This document shows, one piece after another, positions 1 to 5,220 of a DNA stretch of 7,363 nt (its first letter is position 1; every line of letters begins with the position of its first letter). The DNA lies in the NCBI GenBank assembly GCA_947166165.1, contig CAMVDK010000157.1:1-7363 (forward strand), read 5' to 3'. Made by a program: the position numbers and the translations under genes. The notes beneath the pieces are model-generated. The model was not told where the DNA came from. It ran no database searches and saw only the letters and a program-made list of their open reading frames with translations. This DNA comes from an uncultured Porphyromonadaceae bacterium. GTDB lineage: Bacteria > Bacteroidota > Bacteroidia > Bacteroidales > Muribaculaceae.

Positions 1-39
1 CAAGGCGGCCAAAACCATTCATTACTTTTTTGCAATTTA

Positions 40-62
40 TAGAACCCACCTAAAACCCACCT
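40..62 (+). repeat. Tandem 12-bp direct repeat upstream of aroA
   Basis: TAGAACCCACCT (40-51) is followed at an 11-bp step by TAAAACCCACCT (51-62); the copies match at 11 of 12 positions and share one T. The step is about one helical turn, and the second copy ends 10 bp before the aroA start codon. Two explanations fit: a pair of binding sites on one DNA face, or a small slippage duplication. No TAnnTTTG -7 box is visible in bases 1-72, so aroA may be read from a promoter further upstream. The repeat is seen directly; any regulatory role is inference. Confidence 0.4.
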
Positions 63-72
63 TATAAGAATA

Positions 73-1317
73 ATGATGGACATCACCCTCACCTCGCCTC
101 GGCGGGTCGACGCCACAATCACGCTGCCGCCATCCAAGAGCATCACTGCGCGCGCGCTACTTGTAGGTGCCCTGGCCGAGCAGCCCGGGCATCTGACCGA
201 TGTGGCTGTGTGCGACGACACGCATGCCCTGCTGCAGGGCTTGGCCGCCACGCATGGCACCATCGATGTGGGCCCGGCCGGCACAGCCATGCGACTGCTC
301 GTGGCTTACCACGCCTGCCAGCCAGGGCACCAGGTGGTGATTGACGGTGACCTGCGCATGCGCCAGCGGCCTATGGCTCCACTCATCGACGCGCTGCAGA
401 CGATGGGGGCCCACATCCGCTGCCTGGACCGCGACGGCTTTGCCCCGGTGGCCATCGAAGGGCGGCAAATGCGCGGCCCGTTCGCCGTGCGCCTGCCGGC
501 CGGCGTCAGTTCGCAATTCGCCACAGCGCTGCTGCTCATCGCCCCGGTGGTGGGAGGCATCCGCATCGAGCTCGAGGGCGACATCGTGTCGGCCCCCTAC
601 ATCGACATGACGCTGGCGGTGATGCGCCACTATGGCGTCGAGGCGCACTGGCGGGGGCGCCGCATCGAGGTGCCTGCCGCGCGCTATTCCGATGCCCCGC
701 TCACTGTGGAGGCCGACTGGAGCGCGGCAAGCTATTGGCTGGCCCTGCAAGCCCTGCTGCCCGAGTCGCGCATCGCGCTGCGCGGATTGCTTCGCGACAG
801 TTGGCAGGGCGACAGCCGCATGCTCGCCCTCATGCAGCAGATGGGCATGGGGGCGCGATGGATGCCTGGCGGCGACCTCGCGCTCGACATGAGCCGCGCC
901 GGCTGCTGTTGCTGCTCCACCTATGCCGACCTCAATGGCACGCCCGACCTGGCACCCACGCTCATCGTGGCATTGTGCCTGCTGGGGCGGCCATTCCGGC
1001 TCACGGGACTGCGCACGCTGCGCCACAAGGAGAGCGACCGTCGAGAGGCACTGCGCAACGAACTGATGAAGCTGGGCTATGTGCTGCAACTCGAGGGCGA
1101 CGATGCCGTGCAGTGGCACTTCGAATCGTGCCCTACGCAGCCCCATCCGCGCATCCACCCTCACGGCGACCACCGCATCGCCATGGCCATGGCCCTGGCC
1201 GCCACGCGCCATCCCGGCATCACCATCGCCGATGCCGATGTGGTGGGGAAGAGCTATCCCAACTACTGGAAGCACCTCCAAGCGGCAGGTTTTGCCTGCA
1301 CTGCCACCTTTGAATAG
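73..1317 (+). CDS. aroA: 3-phosphoshikimate 1-carboxyvinyltransferase (EPSP synthase)
   Basis: This cytoplasmic enzyme transfers the enolpyruvyl group of PEP to shikimate-3-phosphate, the sixth step of the shikimate pathway to chorismate and aromatic amino acids. The 414 residues match the usual length of about 420-430. Family landmarks appear in order: PPSKSITAR (19-27, Lys22), the PEP loop GPAGTAMR (67-74), GDLRMRQRP (92-100, Arg95), SSQF (146-149), SAPY (173-176), the catalytic Asp in DLNGTPD (Asp292), RHKESDR (317-323, catalytic Glu320), DHR (366-368) and Lys393 in VGKSYP. By motif alignment these correspond to E. coli K22, R124, S169-Q171, S197/Y200, D313, E341, R386 and K411. Oddities are Pro68 where most homologues have Asn, Leu75 at the position of E. 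coli Pro101, and four consecutive cysteines at 278-281. The start could be the ATG at 73 or the adjacent one at 76. Intact catalytic residues make the assignment secure. Confidence 0.97.
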   Translation: MMDITLTSPRRVDATITLPPSKSITARALLVGALAEQPGHLTDVAVCDDTHALLQGLAATHGTIDVGPAGTAMRLLVAYHACQPGHQVVIDGDLRMRQRPMAPLIDALQTMGAHIRCLDRDGFAPVAIEGRQMRGPFAVRLPAGVSSQFATALLLIAPVVGGIRIELEGDIVSAPYIDMTLAVMRHYGVEAHWRGRRIEVPAARYSDAPLTVEADWSAASYWLALQALLPESRIALRGLLRDSWQGDSRMLALMQQMGMGARWMPGGDLALDMSRAGCCCCSTYADLNGTPDLAPTLIVALCLLGRPFRLTGLRTLRHKESDRREALRNELMKLGYVLQLEGDDAVQWHFESCPTQPHPRIHPHGDHRIAMAMALAATRHPGITIADADVVGKSYPNYWKHLQAAGFACTATFE

Positions 1318-1338
1318 AATTTGTTGCGCAGGTAGCCG

Positions 1339-1355
1339 CCGGCGACTTGTGCCGG
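1339..1355 (+). terminator. Weak GC-rich hairpin after aroA, possible terminator
   Basis: CCGGC (1339-1343) and GCCGG (1351-1355) form a perfect 5-bp stem around a 7-nt loop, 22 bp after the aroA stop codon. A pyrimidine-rich stretch with a TTTT follows about 17 nt later, but no U-run adjoins the stem, so this is a weak intrinsic-terminator candidate. The next gene has its own promoter immediately downstream, which fits some termination here. Such short GC stems also occur by chance. Confidence 0.25.
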
Positions 1356-1373
1356 GTGCGTCTCTCCATTCGT

Positions 1374-1405
1374 TTTGGCGATGTGGAAATTTATTGTTAT
1401 ATTTG
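1374..1405 (+). promoter_or_regulatory. Bacteroidota-type promoter for the AAA-like ATPase gene
   Basis: A -33 box TTTG (1374-1377) and a perfect -7 box TATATTTG (1398-1405, consensus TAnnTTTG) are separated by 20 bp, the spacing typical of the major sigma factor of Bacteroides and relatives. Transcription should begin near 1411-1413, leaving a leader of about 20 nt before the ATG at 1432. This excludes an in-frame TTG at 1375, inside the promoter, as the start codon. The boxes are read directly; the transcription start is inferred. Confidence 0.8.
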
Positions 1406-1431
1406 CAGCGCAATTATCAACGACCTGCAAC

Positions 1432-2550
1432 ATGGAACGCTTCTTCAACACCGCCGGCCCCAACATCGCCGAGGACAACTACACACTCGACCCCTTGAGC
1501 CGCTTCGATCTTGACGAGATACTGACGCTTATCCGACAAAAGCGCTACTTTGTGCTCCACGCGCCGCGCCAGACGGGCAAGACCTCGTGCCTGCTCGCCT
1601 TGCGCGACTACCTGAACGAGCGAGACGACTATATCGCCGTCTATGCCAATGTGGAGGACGGCCAGGCCGCACGCAATAATGTAGGCGCAGTGGTTGCTGG
1701 CACAGTCAACGTCATCGCCACCGAAATGGACGACATCGTAGGCGAAGACATTCCCCGAGCGGCAAAAGCTGGTGTACAAGACGAGAACGAGAGTACAATG
1801 CTATCGGCCTTCTTGACCAAGCTTTCGAAGGCCCTGCCCAAACCATTGGTGCTGTTCATCGACGAAATCGACTCGCTGGTGGGCGACTCGCTGGTGAGCG
1901 TGCTGCGCCAGCTGCGGGCAGGCTATGCCGACCGCCCGGCGCACTTTCCGCAGAGCATCGTGCTGTGCGGCGTGCGCGACGTGCGCGACTACCGCATCCA
2001 CACCACGTCGGGCGAAATCATCACCGGAGGTTCGGCGTTCAACATCAAAGCCAAGTCGCTGCGGCTGGGCGACTTCTCGCTCGATGAAATCCGCGCGCTC
2101 TACGGCCAGCACACCGCCGAGACGGGGCAACGCTTCGACGAGGGCTGCTTCCCCTTCGTCTGGCAGGCCACCGAGGGCCAGCCCTGGCTCGTGAATGCCC
2201 TGGGCAACGAGGTGACCAACGAGATGCGGGAGAATCGCGACCGCAGCGTGGTCATCACCCCCGAGATGATGTACCGCGCCCAGGAGCGCATCATCTACCG
2301 CCGCGACACACACATCGACCAAATACTGGAGAAAATGAAAGAACCAGCCATGCAACGTGTGATGAACATGGCCGTCAGCAAAGATTTCGATATTGCACTT
2401 GCCAACGACATCACGTCTGACGACATTATCGAAGCAAATGAAAACGGCTTAATCACATTGCAACGAGGCCAACGCTTGAGAGTAGCCAACTCGATCTACA
2501 ATACACTTTTTAAGGAGTTGGCATCCAATCATGAAAGAATTACAATCTAG
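1432..2550 (+). CDS. AAA-like ATP-binding protein (AAA_35-type), short form
   Basis: This is a 372-residue P-loop ATPase of unknown function. The N-terminus (MERFFNTAGP) is typical of a Bacteroidota family of AAA-like proteins. The Walker A loop is APRQTGKTS (44-52, Lys50), with Ala in place of the usual first Gly. Walker B is LVLFIDEID (139-147, Asp144 and Glu145). The region after about residue 290 resembles a winged helix, ending in VANSIYNTLFKEL (351-363). There is no signal peptide or membrane segment, so it is probably cytoplasmic. As I recall the family, longer homologues continue past the IANPIY-like motif with a further domain of about 130-170 residues, perhaps nuclease-like; here the stop comes nine residues after LFKEL. 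The last 200 bp are more AT-rich than the rest. The start at 1432 rests on the promoter at 1374-1405 and on the family N-terminus. It overlaps the next gene by 20 bp, so the two are probably co-transcribed. ATP binding is well supported; the physiological role is unknown. Confidence 0.85.
   Translation: MERFFNTAGPNIAEDNYTLDPLSRFDLDEILTLIRQKRYFVLHAPRQTGKTSCLLALRDYLNERDDYIAVYANVEDGQAARNNVGAVVAGTVNVIATEMDDIVGEDIPRAAKAGVQDENESTMLSAFLTKLSKALPKPLVLFIDEIDSLVGDSLVSVLRQLRAGYADRPAHFPQSIVLCGVRDVRDYRIHTTSGEIITGGSAFNIKAKSLRLGDFSLDEIRALYGQHTAETGQRFDEGCFPFVWQATEGQPWLVNALGNEVTNEMRENRDRSVVITPEMMYRAQERIIYRRDTHIDQILEKMKEPAMQRVMNMAVSKDFDIALANDITSDDIIEANENGLITLQRGQRLRVANSIYNTLFKELASNHERITI
2512..2517 (+). promoter_or_regulatory. 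Possible Shine-Dalgarno sequence AAGGAG
   Basis: AAGGAG lies inside the end of the ATPase gene, 13 nt before the ATG at 2531. The gap is longer than the usual 5-9 nt, and Bacteroidota rely little on Shine-Dalgarno pairing, so it only mildly favours 2531 over the alternative start at 2555. Confidence 0.3.
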
Positions 2551-3544
2551 AAATATGTTGAGACATCTTCTTCTTGCAGCGGCCGCGATGATGGCCGCTT
2601 GGGCGCACGCCGCCCTCAATCCTGTGGCTCCCGCCGCCCTGCAGCCGGGCGACACCATTGCCATCATCTCGCCGGGCAGCACGCCCAAAGTAGGCGTGGC
2701 CGAAGCCGGGGCGCGTGTGCTCGAACAGTGGGGCTTCCACGCGGTGATAGGCAAGCACGCCTACAGCAACCACGGCATGTATGCCGGCACGGTGGGCGAG
2801 CGTGTGGCCGACCTGATGGAGGCGCTTCGCGACCCGAGCGTGAAGGCCATTGTGTGCACGCGTGGCGGCTACGGCTCGTCGCTGCTGCTCAACGCCGTCG
2901 ACCCCGGAGTTTTCAGCCGCTATCCCAAGTGGATTGTGGGCTACAGCGACATCACCAGCCTGCACAGCGCGCAGGTGTGCGCCGGCAACATGAGCCTGCA
3001 TGCCAACATGTGCGGGGCCTTGCAGGAGCGCGGTGCCGACGACCCCGTCAACGTCATGCTGCGCGACGTGCTCATGGGCAAACGGCCCACCTACACCGTG
3101 CCTGCTCACCCGCTCAACCACCAGGGCACGGCCTCGGGGCTGCTTGTGGGGGGCAACATGGCCGTGTTCAGCAACCTGGCCGGCAGCAAAGCCTACGACT
3201 TTCTCGACCGCGACTATGTGGCCGACCACGACATCATCCTCTTTTTCGAAGACGTGGGCGAGTCGATGCCGCGTGTGATGAGCATGCTGTTCCAGCTCAA
3301 GCTCAAGGGAGTCATCGGCCGCGTGAAGGGCATCGTGGTGGGGCGCTTCACCGACTACAAGCCGGGCTACGGCTACCCCGACATGGCCACGCTGCTCGAC
3401 GAGTATCTGCAGGGCTACGGCATCCCCATCTGCTACGACTTCCCCGCCAGTCACGACGAGTCGTGGAACTACCCGCTCATCGAGGGCTGTCCGGTCACGC
3501 TCACCGTAGGTGACAACCAGGTGACGATGCAGTTCATGCCGTGA
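2531..3544 (+). CDS. Exported LD-carboxypeptidase, peptidase family S66
   Basis: S66 serine peptidases cleave the L,D-bond before the terminal D-Ala of the murein tetrapeptide in peptidoglycan recycling; relatives of the MccF type cleave microcin C. The Ser-Glu-His triad fits S66: Ser139 in GYSDIT (137-142), Glu240 in LFFEDVGE (237-244) and His308 in DFPASH (303-308). RGGYGSS (111-117) is the conserved loop before the nucleophile. Length, 337 residues with leader, is normal. The N-terminus has a hydrophobic stretch (LLLAAAAMMAAWAHA, 13-27) ending in AHA, consistent with a signal peptidase I site near residue 27, and no lipobox Cys. The enzyme should therefore act in the periplasm, unlike cytoplasmic E. 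coli LdcA. Two starts are plausible: ATG 2531 overlaps the ATPase gene by 20 bp, and ATG 2555 begins 4 nt after that gene's stop and gives a compact signal peptide. The gene is convergent with the arginine deiminase gene across a shared terminator. Family and triad are clear; murein rather than another peptide as substrate is inferred. Confidence 0.92.
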   Translation: MKELQSRNMLRHLLLAAAAMMAAWAHAALNPVAPAALQPGDTIAIISPGSTPKVGVAEAGARVLEQWGFHAVIGKHAYSNHGMYAGTVGERVADLMEALRDPSVKAIVCTRGGYGSSLLLNAVDPGVFSRYPKWIVGYSDITSLHSAQVCAGNMSLHANMCGALQERGADDPVNVMLRDVLMGKRPTYTVPAHPLNHQGTASGLLVGGNMAVFSNLAGSKAYDFLDRDYVADHDIILFFEDVGESMPRVMSMLFQLKLKGVIGRVKGIVVGRFTDYKPGYGYPDMATLLDEYLQGYGIPICYDFPASHDESWNYPLIEGCPVTLTVGDNQVTMQFMP

Positions 3545-3564
3545 CGAGCCCACCCCGCTGACCG

Positions 3565-3620
3565 GAATAACAGCAACCAGCCTCGAAGCAATGTGAGCTC
3601 GGGGCTGGTTGTTGTTATTC
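3565..3620. terminator. Long bidirectional hairpin terminator between convergent genes
   Basis: Arms 3565-3586 and 3599-3620 pair over 22 bp with only two G-U wobbles on the + strand transcript, around a 12-nt loop. The distal part of the stem, read 5' to 3' on either strand, ends in a U-rich run (TTGTTGTTATT on the +, TTGCTGTTATT on the -). The element starts 21 bp after the carboxypeptidase stop and ends 22 bp before the deiminase stop, the position expected for a shared terminator. No separate U-tract follows the stem; the U-rich part is in the stem itself. Confidence 0.85.
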
Positions 3621-3642
3621 AGTGATGTGTGGACGCTGGAGT

Positions 3643-4893
3643 TCAGTCGCGCAGCAGGGGCATGGTCATGCACCGCGCGCCGCCGCCCGCGCGGGGCAGC
3701 TCGCTGGCCGGGAACGAGACCACAAACTGGTCGTAGTCTTCCATGTTGAGCCGACCAGAGATGATGTCGTCGGCGTTGAGCACACTGAATCCGGCGCGGT
3801 CGAGGGCCTCGATGGTGTGCACGTTGCGCCGGTAGCCCAGCACCTTGCCCTCGCCCAGGGCGAAGAAGTTGGCGCCGCTGTGCCACTGCTCGCGCAGCTG
3901 CATCCACGGGTCGTCGCCGCCGCAAATCACCGGGCTGATGTCCCAGCCCAGGCTGCGCAGGCCGTCGACCATGTTGGGCACCTCGCGGTAGGTCACCTTG
4001 CCGTGGTCGATGCTGATGAGCGTGGTGGGCTTGCTGGCAAAGAGTCCCTGCTTCTTGAGCATCGGCTCGAAGGCCATGCACTGGTGCTGGCTCAGGAAGG
4101 TGAACACCATGTCGAGGTGGATGAACGACTCCGGCTCGTGGGGCAGCTCCTGCACCAGGATGTTGAAGTGCTCGCGCTCGGCGGCAAAGGTCTGCGCCAG
4201 ATAGTCGATGCCCTTGGCGTTGGTGCGTATGCCCTGGCCTATGCACAGCAGGTCGGGGCCGGCAATCTGCACGTCGCCGCCCTCGGTGCGCGCGTCGGCG
4301 TTCCAGGCCAGCGTGTTGAGCATGTCCACCTTGAAGTAGTGGCGGAAGATGGCCTCGTAGATGAGCGTCTCGCGCTCGCGCACCTCGAAGCTCATCGAGT
4401 TGATGAGCACGCGGTTGTAAACGGTCGACGATGCGTCGCGGGTGAAGAACAGGTTGTAGAGCGGCTCGAGCAGGTAGCGCCGGTCGCTCACGCGGTCCCA
4501 CTGCGGGTCCTCGTAGCCCTCAATCAGGATGCTCGCCAGCTGTGCCGCCACGGCCTCGTCGCCGCTCTGCCCGGCCCGGGTGGCGGCATCCACGGCCCAC
4601 TGCTCCACCTGCGGCGTGGCCAGACTGCGGCGCTCGGCGGGGTCGAGCAGCAGCTGCTCCAAGATGTCTTCAACGTAGTAAACCTGGGTCCAACGCTCGA
4701 GCACACTGCTGAAGCGCTTGTACTCGATGTCGGCATTCACCTTGCTCAGAATGTCGCTGTAAAGGGCGTGAGCGGCATTAAGCGGCGTCATGCGCTCAAT
4801 CTCCACGCCGGGACGGTGCAACAGAACGGCGCGAAGCCGACCCGTCTCAGAACTCACGTTCACTTCGCAGGGGTGCGAAATTTTTGCGTTCAT
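3643..4893 (-). CDS. arcA: Arginine deiminase
   Basis: This cytoplasmic enzyme of the guanidino-group-modifying superfamily hydrolyses L-arginine to L-citrulline and ammonia. In the ADI pathway, citrulline then feeds ornithine carbamoyltransferase and carbamate kinase to yield ATP. The 416 residues match the family length. The catalytic set is complete: Asp153 in FTRD (150-153), Glu204 in EGGDV (204-208), His259 and Asp261 in HLDMVFT (259-265), and the nucleophile Cys408 in GGGARCMTMPL. These align by motif with P. aeruginosa Asp166, Glu224, His278, Asp280 and Cys406. The N-terminus has the usual GRLRAVLLHRPG (18-29). No arcB, arcC or arginine-ornithine antiporter gene lies within the window, so the gene is a lone unit here, divergent from the glycosyltransferase gene. 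Upstream are a -7 box at 4994-5001 and a leader of about 95 nt containing inverted repeats. ATG 4893 is preceded by a purine-rich AAGAG but no strong Shine-Dalgarno. Agmatine deiminase and amidinotransferase are unlikely given the GGGARCMTMPL ending. Confidence 0.96.
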   Translation of the reverse strand: MNAKISHPCEVNVSSETGRLRAVLLHRPGVEIERMTPLNAAHALYSDILSKVNADIEYKRFSSVLERWTQVYYVEDILEQLLLDPAERRSLATPQVEQWAVDAATRAGQSGDEAVAAQLASILIEGYEDPQWDRVSDRRYLLEPLYNLFFTRDASSTVYNRVLINSMSFEVRERETLIYEAIFRHYFKVDMLNTLAWNADARTEGGDVQIAGPDLLCIGQGIRTNAKGIDYLAQTFAAEREHFNILVQELPHEPESFIHLDMVFTFLSQHQCMAFEPMLKKQGLFASKPTTLISIDHGKVTYREVPNMVDGLRSLGWDISPVICGGDDPWMQLREQWHSGANFFALGEGKVLGYRRNVHTIEALDRAGFSVLNADDIISGRLNMEDYDQFVVSFPASELPRAGGGARCMTMPLLRD

Positions 4894-4910
4894 ATCTCTT
4901 CGTTTTCACT

Positions 4911-4973
4911 CACAGCGACTTAGCACTGCTGTGGGTAGGTTCTCGTAATGTGACTACCACCCTTAGGGTTGGT
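4911..4973 (-). promoter_or_regulatory. Structured 5' leader of the arginine deiminase gene
   Basis: Two inverted repeats lie between the predicted transcription start and the deiminase start codon. CACAGC (4911-4916) and GCTGTG (4928-4933) form a perfect 6-bp stem with an 11-nt loop. CCCTTAGGG (4960-4968) is a perfect odd palindrome, flanked by ACCA and TTGGT that extend pairing with one bulge. They could be a regulator's operators or RNA hairpins in the leader. I do not recognise a known riboswitch or an ArgR box. The repeats are seen; their function is inferred. Confidence 0.35.
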
Positions 4974-4993
4974 TCTGTTAATGGTTTGTTGCG

Positions 4994-5001
4994 CAAAATT
5001 A
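4994..5001 (-). promoter_or_regulatory. -7 box of the arginine deiminase promoter
   Basis: Read on the - strand this is TAATTTTG, a perfect match to the Bacteroidota -7 consensus TAnnTTTG. No clean TTTG -33 box occurs at the expected 19-21 bp; the nearest is ATTG at 5026-5029, 24 bp away. An 8-base A-tract (5035-5042 on the + strand) lies upstream of the promoter and could act like an UP element. Transcription would start around 4987, giving a leader of about 95 nt. Confidence 0.55.
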
Positions 5002-5185
5002 GTGCATTTTTTGCTCATGGCATAGCAATTTGCCAAAAAAAATTAGCTGGTCACGCAATTTCCACTCCATGTCGCCCCTGCGCGAGGTCTCCAGCCGCCC
5101 CTCACAAGCCGTGTCCACGCAGCTGCTTGCGCACTGGAGAATGAAATTAATTCCACTTTATGACCGCAGATTCGCAGTTTTGCAG

Positions 5186-5193
5186 TAACTTTG
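5186..5193 (+). promoter_or_regulatory. -7 box of the glycosyltransferase promoter
   Basis: TAACTTTG matches TAnnTTTG perfectly. A poor -33 candidate, TTTATG (5157-5162), lies 23 bp upstream. Transcription should start near 5199-5201, leaving about 20 nt before the ATG at 5221. An in-frame TTG at 5191 falls inside the box and so cannot be the start codon. Confidence 0.65.
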
Positions 5194-5220
5194 CGGCGGA
5201 GTCATGATTCTTCGATTGCG

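Larger units (their letters stand above)
4894..5220. other. Divergent intergenic spacer between arginine deiminase and glycosyltransferase genes
   Basis: This 327-bp gap contains the deiminase leader, its -7 box, an A-tract (5035-5042) and the glycosyltransferase -7 box. The two -7 boxes point away from each other and are about 185 bp apart. Between them AAAATTAG occurs twice (4995-5002 and 5039-5046) and GCAATTT twice exactly 30 bp apart (5025-5031 and 5055-5061). A 7-bp perfect inverted repeat, TCTCCAG (5088-5094) and CTGGAGA (5134-5140), encloses a GC-rich segment that includes GCAGCTGC. The segment 5070-5135 is richer in GC than its surroundings. No open frame here has a recognisable product, and no tRNA or known small RNA is visible. 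A small RNA or regulator site remains possible but unproven. Confidence 0.6.

Noticed and set aside
157..1413. Long open frame of 418 codons on the - strand across aroA
   Set aside because: It is antisense to a gene with complete EPSP synthase motifs, its product is rich in His, Arg and Ala with no recognisable motif, and it is explained by GC-rich codon bias.
1375..1431. TTG start at 1375 that would lengthen the ATPase by 19 residues
   Set aside because: The codon lies inside the -33 box of a well-formed promoter, so the transcript would not contain it, and the family N-terminus matches ATG 1432.
2540..4501. Very long open frame of 653 codons on the - strand spanning the carboxypeptidase, terminator and part of the deiminase gene
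   Set aside because: It runs antisense to one motif-complete gene and out of frame with another, and reads through a terminator hairpin. The translation is low-complexity Arg, Ala and His sequence.
3622..4923. Open frame of 433 codons on the + strand opposite the arginine deiminase
   Set aside because: The opposite strand encodes an arginine deiminase with all catalytic residues. This frame has no motif and arises from strong third-position GC bias.
4884..5144. Possible 86-residue protein in the divergent spacer on the + strand
   Set aside because: It starts inside the deiminase gene on the other strand, crosses its promoter, and its composition changes midway with no recognisable feature.
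5191..5220. TTG start at 5191 that would lengthen the glycosyltransferase by 10 residues
   Set aside because: The codon is within the -7 box TAACTTTG, and MRVVIINRSD at 5221 is the normal first strand of a GT-B enzyme.
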